DNA of 64,000 nt from assembly GCA_022361195.1 (NCBI GenBank), contig JAKSBJ010000229.1, positions 30,379 through 94,378 on the forward strand, read 5' to 3'. The stretch comes from Flavobacteriales bacterium. GTDB taxonomy: Bacteria > Bacteroidota > Bacteroidia > Flavobacteriales_D > Crocinitomicaceae. The first letter of the stretch is position 1. Each line of letters opens with the position of its first letter. The notes beneath the pieces were generated by a model that was given only the letters and a program-made list of their open reading frames with translations, searched no databases and was not told the origin of the DNA. Shown here in pieces: positions 36,124 to 45,404 of this stretch. The position numbers were made by a program, and so were the translations under genes.

Positions 36124-38040
36124 ATGAAAAAGCTGATTCTGTTATCACTAATAATGGTAATCGGTTGTATTGCGAATTCCCAAACAACAATTACAATTTA
36201 CCCTGACACCCTACAGGGGCTCTTACCTGTAACAGCCAAACCGGGCGTATTTTATGTTCCAAAAACATCAGTGGCTGAAACAGATTTTAATTCTAATGGA
36301 ATCTATCAAAATGCTATTCGAACGCATGTTATTGAATCGGCACTAAACAATGCCGAAAACCTCGATGAATGCTTATCAATAATTGAAAGTGTTTCTGCGG
36401 ACCTTCAGTTATTGTCGGAAAAATGTCAAAAATTTGTTTTCATTTTTGAAAAAATGCCGGCTTGGTTAAGCAGCTCTTCTGATGGTTCTCCTGCCAGCAC
36501 ACCAGGTTGGTTTGTACTTAATACAAAACCTCCCGCCGACTGGGAAGCATGGGAGTTAGTTGTTTCTGAAATCACTAATCTCCTGGTAAATGAAATTGGA
36601 ATTGAAAATGCCTGGTTTGAAATATGGAATGAGCCTGATTTGGGCTCATGGACAGCTTCAGAAGCTGAATATTACGAATTATATAAACGATCTTTTGATG
36701 CCATCAAAGCAGTTGACAATACGTTAGCTGTTGGTGGCCCGGCAGTTAATTTTTGGGCGAATGATATTTACTGGCAACCTCCTGCAGGAAAAATCTCAAT
36801 GGCTCAAGCTGATTCATCTCTAATTGGGCAACTTCTTGAATATAGTGCCGATAACGATTGCAATCCCGACTTTTTATCCTGGCACAATTTTAATCTCTTT
36901 GATCAGGAGTTTAAAGAAGCTGTAGATTATATTAAGCTAAAATGTGACGACCTTTCTATCGAAACTCCAACGCTAATGGTTTCTGAATGGAATGCTCCTT
37001 CGGCAGTAAGAGAGTCCTCACTTCATAAAGCATTTATTGTAAAGGGGCAAGAATCAATTATTCGTGAATCTTCGATAGACAATCAGATAATTGCCGCCTG
37101 GCATGATTTTGAAGAAGGAGCTTCAGAGTTTCATTCGGATTATGGTATGCTCAGCTGGGGAGGAATACATAAACCCGCTTACTATGCAACCTTAATGATG
37201 AATGAATTAAAAGGGACTTTATGTAAAGCAGAAAGCGATGATCCCATTGTGCTAACAGCTACAGCTTATGAAGACTCCATGTACATTCTATTGGCTAATT
37301 ATTGCCCTACGCCAATTGTTGCCGCTTTGGGACACACATTTTACCAGGGTGATTTTAATGCTATTGATCTCGATAATGCAGGGTTCATTAATTTGGAAAC
37401 GGGTGACCTTTCTTATTTAGAGAGTATTTACAGTGGTGATGTTATAATCGGAGATGATAGTCCATTGCATATTGCCATCAATGAATCCATCCCCTCCTAC
37501 TCTTTTTATGAATTTTATCAGGAAAACCCGAGAACATTCAACCTCAATCTTGAAGGATATTCTGACGATTATACAGCCGTCATTTATGAACTGAATGATA
37601 CCATCAACAACAATCGTTTTAAGTTCGATTCTTTGGTAAATATGGGATATACCCGAGAAGAAGCAGCTGATTACTTGAGAGAAAATCAAGGTTTAAAGAG
37701 TGAATCATTTTCTTTTACTTCTGGTGAGACCAGTTTAAATTTAGCCCCTAATGCTATTGTATTGATAAAAATAGGGGTTGATGGAGTTGGCGGTATAATC
37801 AATGAGACTGAAAATTTAGGCTTTAAGGCTTATCCCAATCCAACAAATTCAACATTGACAATTTCTGGATTTAAGGCTCAAAATGAACTAGAGCTTCGTG
37901 ATTTTACCGGAAAAGTGATTAGAACCTTTAACATTGAAGCGGGAGATTCCGAAATTGATATTAGTGAACTAAAAAGTGGTATTTACCTTTTGGGAAACCC
38001 TAAAAACAATATTAGTTTTAAAAAAATCATCAAAAATTGA
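36124..38040 (+). CDS. Secreted GH39-like glycoside hydrolase with T9SS tail
   Basis: A 638-residue exported protein (MKKLILLSLIMVIGCIANSQ). Residues about 60-370 form a (beta/alpha)8-type clan A glycosidase with the acid/base motif WFEIWNEPDL (Glu170) and a likely nucleophile in LMVSEWNAPS (Glu288). The pattern is closest to GH39 beta-xylosidase-like enzymes. C-terminal beta domains follow, and a type A T9SS sorting domain starts at AYPNPTNSTLTI and ends KKIIKN. The enzyme would degrade polysaccharide outside the cell; substrate unknown, possibly xylan or another beta-linked polymer. No other carbohydrate-utilisation genes (SusC/SusD) adjoin it, so it is not in a classic PUL. Confidence 0.82.
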   Translation: MKKLILLSLIMVIGCIANSQTTITIYPDTLQGLLPVTAKPGVFYVPKTSVAETDFNSNGIYQNAIRTHVIESALNNAENLDECLSIIESVSADLQLLSEKCQKFVFIFEKMPAWLSSSSDGSPASTPGWFVLNTKPPADWEAWELVVSEITNLLVNEIGIENAWFEIWNEPDLGSWTASEAEYYELYKRSFDAIKAVDNTLAVGGPAVNFWANDIYWQPPAGKISMAQADSSLIGQLLEYSADNDCNPDFLSWHNFNLFDQEFKEAVDYIKLKCDDLSIETPTLMVSEWNAPSAVRESSLHKAFIVKGQESIIRESSIDNQIIAAWHDFEEGASEFHSDYGMLSWGGIHKPAYYATLMMNELKGTLCKAESDDPIVLTATAYEDSMYILLANYCPTPIVAALGHTFYQGDFNAIDLDNAGFINLETGDLSYLESIYSGDVIIGDDSPLHIAINESIPSYSFYEFYQENPRTFNLNLEGYSDDYTAVIYELNDTINNNRFKFDSLVNMGYTREEAADYLRENQGLKSESFSFTSGETSLNLAPNAIVLIKIGVDGVGGIINETENLGFKAYPNPTNSTLTISGFKAQNELELRDFTGKVIRTFNIEAGDSEIDISELKSGIYLLGNPKNNISFKKIIKN

Positions 38041-38062
38041 TCGCAAATAGCAAAACAGGATT

Positions 38063-38452
38063 TTGAAACAATTCATTCTTTTATATGGCTTACTGATTGG
38101 TGTTTTTACCGCCTATTCACAAAATCTCATTTATGAAGATTCAACAGGGAACCACATCAGGGTGAATCTAGGTTCGGATATAGAAGACTTTATGGATTCT
38201 ACCTTTTTTGTTCAACACCTTAAAGGTCACTATTTTATTAATTCGCCTCATCAATGGAACATTCATATTGAAGAGTTAAAGAAAACGAAGAGGAACCGCT
38301 ATCAACTAAAGGTAATGCGAATTCCTATTTCTGCAGAACTAAAGGACATTTTGGATTGGCAGGGGTATACTTATTATGAAATGCGAATTAAGCGTAACAA
38401 GCAAAAACACTATTATGTCGATGAAATTCGTTACTTATACAGCGAAATTTAA
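38063..38452 (+). CDS. Small exported protein of unknown function
   Basis: A 129-residue protein beginning at TTG 38063 (MKQFILLYGLLIGVFTAYSQ), a clear signal peptide; no in-frame ATG precedes the peptide. Mature part has repeated Lys/Arg-rich strands (ELKKTKRNRYQLKVMRIPI, YYEMRIKRNKQKHYYVDEIRYLY). It starts 22 bases after the glycosidase gene and may be cotranscribed with it. Its stop overlaps that of the convergent methyltransferase gene (TTAA at 38449-38452). Not recognised. Confidence 0.65.
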   Translation: MKQFILLYGLLIGVFTAYSQNLIYEDSTGNHIRVNLGSDIEDFMDSTFFVQHLKGHYFINSPHQWNIHIEELKKTKRNRYQLKVMRIPISAELKDILDWQGYTYYEMRIKRNKQKHYYVDEIRYLYSEI

Positions 38453-39081
38453 ACCTGCTTTCGAGCCACAAAAATGTGGTGCAATTGAGAACTTCCATCC
38501 CGTTTTTTATAGTCTTTTTTAAAGTGTTTGAGCAACTTAAAGTTATTCTTATCCAGTTCTTCCTCAAAAAAGAGAATAGAATGATAATAAACAAAGGTTT
38601 TATCACCTGAACTGCCACTTTCATAAGCCGACAGGGAATAGTCTCCCTCTAAAAAACTGAAGTAAAACAATCCTTTTGAATTGAGTAATTCAAAAGCATC
38701 CTTCATCAATTTACGACAATCATTTTGAGAAAGATAAGGAATACAAAAGCCAGCAATGATTCCATCAAAGGTTTGCTGGAGTTGATTTAGGTTTCTTGCA
38801 TCCAATAATCGTACTTTAGCTGATGGAACATTTTTCTGAACCCTCTCCAACATATTAGGAGCAATATCAGTAGCCAGAATTTCCAAATCAGGATTCTTGT
38901 TAATCAAATAACGACAGATATTTCCGGGTCCACAACCCAACTCTAATAAGTTGCTCCCCCCCTCCAAATTATCTACAAAATAATTGTAGGTATCATCGTA
39001 GAGATCTAAATCCATGAAGTACTCTTCATAAAGCCCTGCAATTTTATTCCAGGTTTTAAAGGTTATGTCATATGGATCCAT
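38449..39081 (-). CDS. Class I SAM-dependent methyltransferase
   Basis: A 210-residue cytoplasmic enzyme. The SAM-binding motif I is LLELGCGPGN (residues 45-54), followed by the acidic residue at the end of strand 2 (EILATDIAPNML). Motif II/III regions are TFDGIIAGFCIPYLSQND and LNSKGLFYFSFLEGD. The pattern is of small-molecule methyltransferases of the UbiE/Methyltransf_25 type; the acceptor is unknown. It is the last gene of a minus-strand set of three starting with the MBL protein at 40958. Confidence 0.85.
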   Translation of the reverse strand: MDPYDITFKTWNKIAGLYEEYFMDLDLYDDTYNYFVDNLEGGSNLLELGCGPGNICRYLINKNPDLEILATDIAPNMLERVQKNVPSAKVRLLDARNLNQLQQTFDGIIAGFCIPYLSQNDCRKLMKDAFELLNSKGLFYFSFLEGDYSLSAYESGSSGDKTFVYYHSILFFEEELDKNNFKLLKHFKKDYKKRDGSSQLHHIFVARKQV

Positions 39082-39110
39082 TAGCCAAAAGTTCTTTTAG
39101 CCAAGTTAAC

Positions 39111-39515
39111 CTACAAATTGAACTCTTGCAATGCTTCTTTCATTGTTTTTAAAGAATGAATGCATCCTGAGCAACTAAATATTTCTTCTGAACTGGATTT
39201 TAACTCTCTAATTTTTGCCAGTTGACGACTATTTAAAGTAACTTTTTTAGAATTATGCAATCGAATAAAAGCCTCGGCTGCATAGACATTTTTCACCTTA
39301 TTCTCAGAATTCAGCCATTCATTAATTTCAGCCACTTTCTCCTGGCTAATCCACTCCTCAATTTTCACTCTAAACTGGGGTTGTTGTCCTGCGATACCGC
39401 AATGGGTTCCATAAACGCCTCCTATATCCTCATTTTCTTCAGTTTCTTGTGCGCTTACAGAAAACCCAATCCCTGCAAAGAACAGCAGTATTAAAATCAT
39501 TTTTGTTTTTATCAT
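39111..39515 (-). CDS. Exported cysteine-containing protein of unknown function
   Basis: A 134-residue exported protein with signal peptide MIKTKMILILLFFAGIGFSVSAQ. Mature part has one cysteine near the start (GTHCGIAGQQPQ) and a CxxC close to the C-terminus (FSCSGCIHSLKTMKEALQEF). In between is a helix-rich Lys/Glu segment (VKIEEWISQEKVAEINEWLNS, KKVTLNSRQLAKIRELKSS). Nothing in it was recognised. It lies three bases downstream of the MBL gene on the same strand, so the two are probably coexpressed; the CSGC could be redox-active or metal-binding. Confidence 0.7.
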   Translation of the reverse strand: MIKTKMILILLFFAGIGFSVSAQETEENEDIGGVYGTHCGIAGQQPQFRVKIEEWISQEKVAEINEWLNSENKVKNVYAAEAFIRLHNSKKVTLNSRQLAKIRELKSSSEEIFSCSGCIHSLKTMKEALQEFNL

Positions 39516-39518
39516 ATC

Positions 39519-40958
39519 CTATTTCATTGATGCTTCCAAATCCGCAAAAGGAATGATTGTTTTTACACCACGATTGGAAACTGGCCAGGATTGAACAATC
39601 GTTTCTACCTCAATCCCTAAATCAACAATCGCATTATACAATCCTGCTTGTCGTTTACCAGCTTTTTTAATTTCTCCTTCTTTCTTTATCCAAACCAAAT
39701 CGTCTTGAAACAATATTTTCTCTTGCGGAAAGTAATAAACTAAGTAGTCTTTTGTATGTTCCGATTTTTCACCGATAAAGTAAATTTCCATTATAAAATT
39801 GCCATCCGTAATGGTCAGTTTATCCTCAATTTTTTCTACCTGAATGGGCTTAGGATTCTTTTGCAAAGCATCTGGTTTTAACTTATGAGAAGCCTCAGCC
39901 AAATGACGTGCATAAGCTTCATTTACATCCGAACAAATAATTTTAGCTCCTGACTGCACAAACGGCCTCATCCCACCAATATAGTGGGGATGATAATGTC
40001 CAAAAACAAAATACTTCACAGGTTTGTTTGGTGCTATTTTTCGCGCTTCCTGTAAAATCAATTCTCCATTTTCACTATTCAAGGGGGCTTCAGCCACTAC
40101 TAAAAAATCAGTGAATTCAACAATCAATACCCTGTCATCAGTATGCTTCAATTCCACAAAATGCAAATGTTCATTGTATTGCTCCACTTTCACCTCTGTC
40201 CTAACTTTCTCTTCTTCAACAAAAGCATATCCCTTTGGTTTTTTTAGCTTTTCAGGCTTTTTTTTAGCCAAGGAAATGTGATTGATGATCACCTCATCTT
40301 TCACCTTTCCATTGAGTTTTTCAATTTCTACCTTTTGTGGAAAAAACAAATCATCTTGCTTTTCGGCATATTGATAACGGATAGTTGTTGTTACATCTCC
40401 GAATAGTTCATCATATTGCAAAAGGCTCACTTTCTCCACCAAAAAATCGGTTTTTCTGATATACAACTTAACCTGAGTTTGGTTCACTTTCTTTTCGTAA
40501 ATGGTAAATTGCTCATTACTTTCACTACTTTCCTTGGCCTTATTCTCCATAAAGTAATGAATGATATGTAACGGGCTGTAGCGAGCAGTTTTAAAGGTTA
40601 AATCCTGAAAATTTTCTTTACTCACCTCTTGCAATTCATTTCTCCCATAAGGAATGAATAACAAATAATCTTCTGTAAAATCAGTTTTGGATGGATAAGC
40701 ACGACCTCTCAGGGACAAGGTATCTCTTCTAATAAATTCAGTAGCATTAGCCCAAACGGTCCCTTGAACTTCATAAGTGGTTTGTTGCCAAGGTTCAAAA
40801 CTATGCTCCAATTCATTCCGCTTCTCACTAAATGAAAAGGTGATATGTTTTTTCTGAACTGGCTTTAATTGTTTATTCCAACAATGTTGTAAAGGAGTTT
40901 GGGCATTAATAGTTGTGAGGGAAGTGAGACAAAAAAATAGAACTGCAAATTGTTTCAT
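39519..40958 (-). CDS. Exported MBL-fold protein with atypical metal motif
   Basis: A 479-residue exported protein (MKQFAVLFFCLTSLTTINAQ). Residues about 60-250 form a beta-rich N-terminal domain like those preceding MBL domains in Bacteroidetes. The C-terminal half is a metallo-beta-lactamase fold, ending in KILFQDDLVW. The usual HxHxDH reads HYHPHY (residues 321-326) in KYFVFGHYHPHYIGG, so the Asp is replaced by His and the last His by Tyr. A later Asp (ILFQDD) is kept. It may have altered metal binding or be inactive. It is the first gene of a minus-strand run with 39111 and 38449. Confidence 0.8.
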   Translation of the reverse strand: MKQFAVLFFCLTSLTTINAQTPLQHCWNKQLKPVQKKHITFSFSEKRNELEHSFEPWQQTTYEVQGTVWANATEFIRRDTLSLRGRAYPSKTDFTEDYLLFIPYGRNELQEVSKENFQDLTFKTARYSPLHIIHYFMENKAKESSESNEQFTIYEKKVNQTQVKLYIRKTDFLVEKVSLLQYDELFGDVTTTIRYQYAEKQDDLFFPQKVEIEKLNGKVKDEVIINHISLAKKKPEKLKKPKGYAFVEEEKVRTEVKVEQYNEHLHFVELKHTDDRVLIVEFTDFLVVAEAPLNSENGELILQEARKIAPNKPVKYFVFGHYHPHYIGGMRPFVQSGAKIICSDVNEAYARHLAEASHKLKPDALQKNPKPIQVEKIEDKLTITDGNFIMEIYFIGEKSEHTKDYLVYYFPQEKILFQDDLVWIKKEGEIKKAGKRQAGLYNAIVDLGIEVETIVQSWPVSNRGVKTIIPFADLEASMK

Positions 40959-41064
40959 TAAATTTTAGTTTGAAAGGTTTTAGCAAGAGTAGCAATAATC
41001 TTAAGCCTCCACTGAGCTTTCAAATCCCTTTAACAAATCATTAACAATTCTTATCAATCCCTAC

Positions 41065-41790
41065 TTATTTATTAATGATTCTTTGAGCTATTTGGGGAGA
41101 TATCTGATGAATTAAACGCAATAATTTCACCTTACCAATATTGATCTCCAATTTGTCCTTTTTAAAAGCTTTAATGAATTCAGCTACTAATTCATTAGGT
41201 GTAATCTTCCCTTTTCCCCTCCCTTTAGTCATATTGGTTTCTACCAAAGAAGGAATGATCTCAAAAACCTTAACTTTTTTGGCATCATAACGAAGAGCTT
41301 TGGAAAAAAGGTGCAATCCCCCTTTTGAAGCACAATACACAGCAGCCTCTTTCTTTGGAACGATTCCTAAAGCAGAAGAAATGTTGACAATAGCAGATGA
41401 ATTATTTTGAGTCAATGTAGAAAACAAAGCTTGGGTGAGAATTGCTGGGCTAATTAAGTTGATTTTTAACTCTTCCTCTATTTCGTTACTACGACTCTCC
41501 TTAGTCGAAAAAGAATAGTTGTACTGAATCCCTGCATTATTGATTAAGATATTTAAATCAGGATGTTCAGCTTTTACAAAATCAGCAAGTTCGATAACCT
41601 CAACAATATTTGCCAAATCGCATTTATAGGGAATGGTAGATGGACTTTGTTGTGCCAATTCATCCAATTTCGATTGATTTCTTCCAACAGCAATAATTTC
41701 ATTGTCCAAATCTAAAAATCGCTTCAGTAAGGCTTCTCCAATTCCGGATGTAGCTCCTGTAATGAGTATTTTATTTCCACTTAGTTTCAT
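41065..41790 (-). CDS. Short-chain dehydrogenase/reductase
   Basis: A 241-residue SDR oxidoreductase from the ATG at 41790 (MKLSGNKILITGATSGIG); an in-frame start at 41835 would add 15 unconvincing residues. The classical motifs are present: TGATSGIGEALL (nucleotide site), NNAG, and the catalytic YCASKGG after INISSALG (Ser...Tyr-x-x-x-Lys). The layout is near DltE-type SDRs. The gene upstream on the same strand is a Crp-like regulator, whose ORF begins 77 bases away, so the regulator may control it. The substrate is unknown. Confidence 0.88.
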   Translation of the reverse strand: MKLSGNKILITGATSGIGEALLKRFLDLDNEIIAVGRNQSKLDELAQQSPSTIPYKCDLANIVEVIELADFVKAEHPDLNILINNAGIQYNYSFSTKESRSNEIEEELKINLISPAILTQALFSTLTQNNSSAIVNISSALGIVPKKEAAVYCASKGGLHLFSKALRYDAKKVKVFEIIPSLVETNMTKGRGKGKITPNELVAEFIKAFKKDKLEINIGKVKLLRLIHQISPQIAQRIINK

Positions 41791-41867
41791 TTTGTTTTTT
41801 AAGACAAAATTCTGACGAGAACAACTAAATGTCATTTACCTATGTAAAGAAATGAAAGGGATTTGAT

Positions 41868-42434
41868 TTATAAAGTAGCTCGAATTCGACTCAACTGTGT
41901 GGGACTAACTCCCAAATAGGAAGCAATATGATATTGTGGAATTCGTTGCTCCATTCCCGGATATTCTTCTTTAAAAATTTGATAGCGCTCTTTAGCCTGA
42001 AGGGTCACAAATTCAATCTCTCTCTTTTCCTTTTTCATGAAAAATCCCTCCGCTAAAATTCGGGCAAGACGTTCAATTTTGGGATAGTGATCATACAACT
42101 TTTGCAATTCTTTAAAATTGGCAACTACTACTTCACAGTCTGTCAAACAATCAATATCAATGATGTTTTTATTACCGGACACTAATGAAGAATAGGCCCC
42201 AACAAAAGTTGATTCTGGAAAAAAGGTTTTATTATATTCTTCACCTTTAGCACTGGTGTAAAAGGCGCGTAAAACTCCTGATTGTACAAAACCAATCTCT
42301 TTTGAATATTCGCCAATATGAGCAAAGGAGCTTCCCTTTTTAAATTTTTTCAAGCTAAAAAGGGAAACAAAAGCTTCCTTTTCTTGTTTTGAAAGAGGAA
42401 CTATACAATCCAGAAAAAGCTCAAGTTCACGCAC
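41868..42434 (-). CDS. Crp/Fnr-family transcriptional regulator
   Basis: A 188-residue regulator with an N-terminal cyclic-nucleotide-binding beta barrel (KKGSSFAHIGEYSKEIGFVQSGVLRAFYTSAKGEEYNKTFF) and a C-terminal helix-turn-helix (RIPQYHIASYLGVSPTQLSRIR). The effector pocket lacks the cAMP-type RxA loop I would expect in Crp, so the ligand is unclear; this shape is common in Bacteroidetes Crp-like regulators. It precedes the SDR gene on the same strand and follows map by 13 bases, suggesting a shared transcript. Confidence 0.85.
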   Translation of the reverse strand: MRELELFLDCIVPLSKQEKEAFVSLFSLKKFKKGSSFAHIGEYSKEIGFVQSGVLRAFYTSAKGEEYNKTFFPESTFVGAYSSLVSGNKNIIDIDCLTDCEVVVANFKELQKLYDHYPKIERLARILAEGFFMKKEKREIEFVTLQAKERYQIFKEEYPGMEQRIPQYHIASYLGVSPTQLSRIRATL

Positions 42435-42447
42435 TGATTTAGAAAGC

Positions 42448-43212
42448 TTAGTTCCAAATTTCGTTAGAAGCAGTAAGGATTAAAGGTTCATCATCTGTAA
42501 TTACAAGCGTATGCTCATGTTGCGCTACTTGTCCTCCTCTATTTCCAATTAACGTCCAGCCATCGTCTAATTCCACCGCCAAAGTTGATTCTGTTGCAAT
42601 GAAGGTTTCAACAGCAATGACAGAATTTTTCCGGAACCTTCTACGATCAAAGCGATCACGGTAATTGAGAATATTTTCGGGCTTTTCATGCAAACTGCGG
42701 CCAACCCCATGTCCAGCCAAATTTCGAATGACTTTATAACCTCTTTTCTTGGCTTCTCTTTCCATTATACCTCCAATATCCGCAATTTTAACTCCACCTT
42801 TTATAGCAAAAATGGCCTTTTGAAGTATTTCTTTTGAAGCTTGTACCAAAGGTTGATGATTGTGGATGTCTTCTCCTAAAACAAAAGAACCACCATTGTC
42901 CGACCAGAAACCATTGAGTTCGGCCGAAACATCAATATTCACTAAATCTCCCTCTTGCAATACTTTACGATTTGATGGAATTCCATGCGCCATTTCATGA
43001 TTCACACTAATACAAGTCCATCCTGGAAATTGGTACGTTGAATAGGGAGCTGATTTTGCGCCATACGATCGTAAAATGGAAGCGCCATACTCATCCAACT
43101 CTTTGGTAGTCATGCCTGGTCGAGCATGTTCCCGCATATTTTTTAAAGTCAGGGCCACTACTTCACTAATAGCCTTCATTCCTTGTAGTTCACTCTCTTT
43201 GCTTATCGACAT
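42448..43212 (-). CDS. map: Type I methionine aminopeptidase
   Basis: Removes the N-terminal Met from nascent proteins; two-metal enzyme. Its 254 residues match the family. The metal/catalytic sites are visible: VNHEMAHGIP (His), NIDVSAELNGFWSDNGGSF (two Asp), LAGHGVGRSLHE (His), VETF (Glu) and QHEHTLVI (Glu). The last motif reads AQHEHT rather than the usual AQFEHT. Not beside secY or infA as it often is, so it may be an extra copy rather than the essential ribosomal-operon MetAP; only the genome context can tell. Confidence 0.93.
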   Translation of the reverse strand: MSISKESELQGMKAISEVVALTLKNMREHARPGMTTKELDEYGASILRSYGAKSAPYSTYQFPGWTCISVNHEMAHGIPSNRKVLQEGDLVNIDVSAELNGFWSDNGGSFVLGEDIHNHQPLVQASKEILQKAIFAIKGGVKIADIGGIMEREAKKRGYKVIRNLAGHGVGRSLHEKPENILNYRDRFDRRRFRKNSVIAVETFIATESTLAVELDDGWTLIGNRGGQVAQHEHTLVITDDEPLILTASNEIWN

Positions 43213-43217
43213 CTTTT

Positions 43218-43523
43218 CTAAAAAAAATCAACTGTTAAATCTTTATTATAATGAATCATCATTGGCACTTCCATTACTTCTCCTTCTGGGCCTGTCCTAA
43301 CCGCTATGGTTGTTTGTGTATAACCCACAACTTCACCATTTTCCTCTACCTTTTCCAACTCAGAGTAATCCTTAAAAGTGTACGTCCCTTCATCCGCAGG
43401 ATAAGCCTCATGAAATTTCTCAAACTCAGCTTCAAAATTGGCAATTGCCTTTCCTTTATCAGATTGACACCCGATAAGAACAAATGAAAATACGAGAAGG
43501 AGTAAGACCAAGAAGTTTTTCAT
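43218..43523 (-). CDS. Small lipoprotein of unknown function
   Basis: A 101-residue lipoprotein from the ATG at 43523 (MKNFLVLLLLVFSFVLIGC), lipobox LIGC. The frame is open upstream to 43574, but that would add 17 residues before the signal peptide and is unlikely. The mature part is charged (SDKGKAIANFEAEFEKFHEAYPADEG) and ends in a predicted beta pair (TTIAVRTGPEGEVMEVPMMIHYNKDLTVDF). No family was recognised. It sits between fabF (upstream) and map (downstream), all on the minus strand. Confidence 0.7.
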   Translation of the reverse strand: MKNFLVLLLLVFSFVLIGCQSDKGKAIANFEAEFEKFHEAYPADEGTYTFKDYSELEKVEENGEVVGYTQTTIAVRTGPEGEVMEVPMMIHYNKDLTVDFF

Positions 43524-43579
43524 TTTGGAAGAATTAACCATTGTCCTTCTAAGATAGAAAATCTTCTGCTCCATTGTTT

Positions 43580-44830
43580 TTATTCTTCCTCAAATTTCTT
43601 GAAGATTGAGCTAGCAATATGGCCTCCAAAACCAAAGGTATTACTCATCGCATAACGAACTGCTTTCTCTTTGGCTCCATCCAATAAGAAATCGAATTTC
43701 CCAGCAAATTCAGGAACAATTTCGGTTGTGTTAATTGTAGGTGGAACTTTATCTTCCTGAAGAGCTTTGATGGTGGCAATTGCCTCAATGGCTCCAGCTC
43801 CTCCCAATAAATGTCCAGTCATTGACTTTGTGGCTCCGATACTCACTGTTGGATGATTTCCAAAAACGGTTTCAATAGCCTTTAATTCACTCATATCACC
43901 TAAAGGAGTAGAAGTTGCATGTGCATTGATATAATCGATGTCCGAAGCTTCAATTCCAGCTTCTTCCAAAGCCAAATTCATTCCTAAAACGGCTCCTGCT
44001 CCTTCAGGATGAGTTCCGGTTAAATGATAAGCATCTCCGGCTAATCCTCCACCAACAACTTCGGCAATAATTGGAGCATTTCGTTTTTTAGCATGCTCAT
44101 AGCTTTCTAATACTATAGATCCAGCTCCTTCGCCCAATACAAAACCATCTCGGTTCACATCAAAAGGACGAGAAGCTGTCGCAAAATCATCATTACGGGT
44201 GGACAATGCACGAGATGCATTAAATCCTCCAATAGAAGTGTGTGTAATCGATGCTTCTGACCCTCCTGCGATCATCACATCTGCTTTACCCCAGCGAATG
44301 TAGTTGAAGGCATCAATAATAGCCGTATTACTGGCCGAACAAGCCGAAGCTGTTGTATAATTCACTCCTCTTAAACCATATTTAATCGAAATAATTCCAG
44401 ATGCCATATTGATGATTCGTTTTGGAATGAAGAAAGGATTAAAACGAGGAGTACCGTCTCCTTCTACAAACTCGGTATACTGCTGCTCGTAAGTTGCTAA
44501 TCCGCCATCACCTGATCCCCAAATAACACCAATTCGGTCTTTGTTGGTTGATTCAAAATCAATCTGGGCTTGTTTTACAGCCTCCTCAGTTGCTATAAGT
44601 GCATACTGCGTGAATTCATCGTATTTGCGAATTTCTTTTCGCTCAATAAAATCACCAGGATTAAAATCTTTCAATTCACAAGCGAATCTTGTTTTGAATT
44701 TAGAAGCGTCGAACTTGGTAATTTCTGACGCTCCACTTACACCTTTTAATAAAGCATTCCAATAATCTGAAACATTATTCCCAATTGGAGTCAAAGCTCC
44801 CATTCCTGTAACCACTACTCTATTCATCAT
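43580..44830 (-). CDS. fabF: 3-oxoacyl-ACP synthase II (KAS II)
   Basis: Condensing enzyme that elongates acyl-ACP with malonyl-ACP in fatty acid synthesis. Its 416 residues contain the catalytic triad Cys164 (TASACSASN), His304 (NAHATSTPL) and His340 (KSMTGHLLGG). The start is the ATG at 44830, which overlaps the stop of the TetR gene in ATGA, so the two are translationally coupled. There is no acpP next door, unlike the usual FAS cluster, so this is likely a second KAS used for a special lipid or adaptive function. Regulation by the linked TetR protein is inferred. Confidence 0.95.
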   Translation of the reverse strand: MMNRVVVTGMGALTPIGNNVSDYWNALLKGVSGASEITKFDASKFKTRFACELKDFNPGDFIERKEIRKYDEFTQYALIATEEAVKQAQIDFESTNKDRIGVIWGSGDGGLATYEQQYTEFVEGDGTPRFNPFFIPKRIINMASGIISIKYGLRGVNYTTASACSASNTAIIDAFNYIRWGKADVMIAGGSEASITHTSIGGFNASRALSTRNDDFATASRPFDVNRDGFVLGEGAGSIVLESYEHAKKRNAPIIAEVVGGGLAGDAYHLTGTHPEGAGAVLGMNLALEEAGIEASDIDYINAHATSTPLGDMSELKAIETVFGNHPTVSIGATKSMTGHLLGGAGAIEAIATIKALQEDKVPPTINTTEIVPEFAGKFDFLLDGAKEKAVRYAMSNTFGFGGHIASSIFKKFEEE

Positions 44831-45399
44831 ACTTTTGGTTCTAATTCGTTTAAAATGGTTTTAGTGACAAGTTCAAAATCTGCTGCTTTGGTAAGGCGGG
44901 ATAGTTGTAAAACCGCTATCAGGTTGGTGATGATCATCAGGGCTTTGGTTCGGGATTCCATCTCAAATTCAAACACGCCTTCAGCTTTCCCCTCTGCTAA
45001 AATTTGAGACACCCAGTCCAAAACAAACTCTGAAAGTAATTTGAGCTCTTCCCGGATTTTATCATCAACCGTATTCCAATCTGTTGCCAAAGCACCAACT
45101 AAACATACTTTTTCCTCTACATGAATCCCTTCATAAATGGATAAAAATGCTTTGAGTTTTTGAAGCGGAGAAGCTGTTGAATATTTCTCCTGCATCTTGT
45201 GAAATTGGCCAATTCGTTTTTGAAGAATAGCCACTCCTAGCGCTGACTTTGTAGGAAAATGATAATGAATGGACGCTTTCCGAATTCCAACGGTATCTGA
45301 TATATCACGAAAGCTAAAGGCATTATACCCTTTAGTTCTAATCAATTGATCCGCTGTTTCCAGAATTTTGTCCCTTGTCACGATTTTAATTTTCAACAA
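44827..45399 (-). CDS. TetR/AcrR-family transcriptional regulator
   Basis: A 190-residue regulator with the TetR helix-turn-helix at residues about 10-55 (ETADQLIRTKGYNAFSFRDISDTVGIRKASIHYHFPTKSAL) and an all-helical ligand domain after it. The start is TTG (45399 or 45396); GTG at 45381 is possible. A perfect 18-bp palindrome lies 5 bases upstream of the start, a good candidate autoregulatory operator. Overlap with fabF (ATGA) argues for an operon in which the regulator senses an acyl or lipid-related ligand. It could be a repressor of fabF. Confidence 0.9.
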   Translation of the reverse strand: MLKIKIVTRDKILETADQLIRTKGYNAFSFRDISDTVGIRKASIHYHFPTKSALGVAILQKRIGQFHKMQEKYSTASPLQKLKAFLSIYEGIHVEEKVCLVGALATDWNTVDDKIREELKLLSEFVLDWVSQILAEGKAEGVFEFEMESRTKALMIITNLIAVLQLSRLTKAADFELVTKTILNELEPKV

Positions 45400-45404
45400 A
45401 GATA

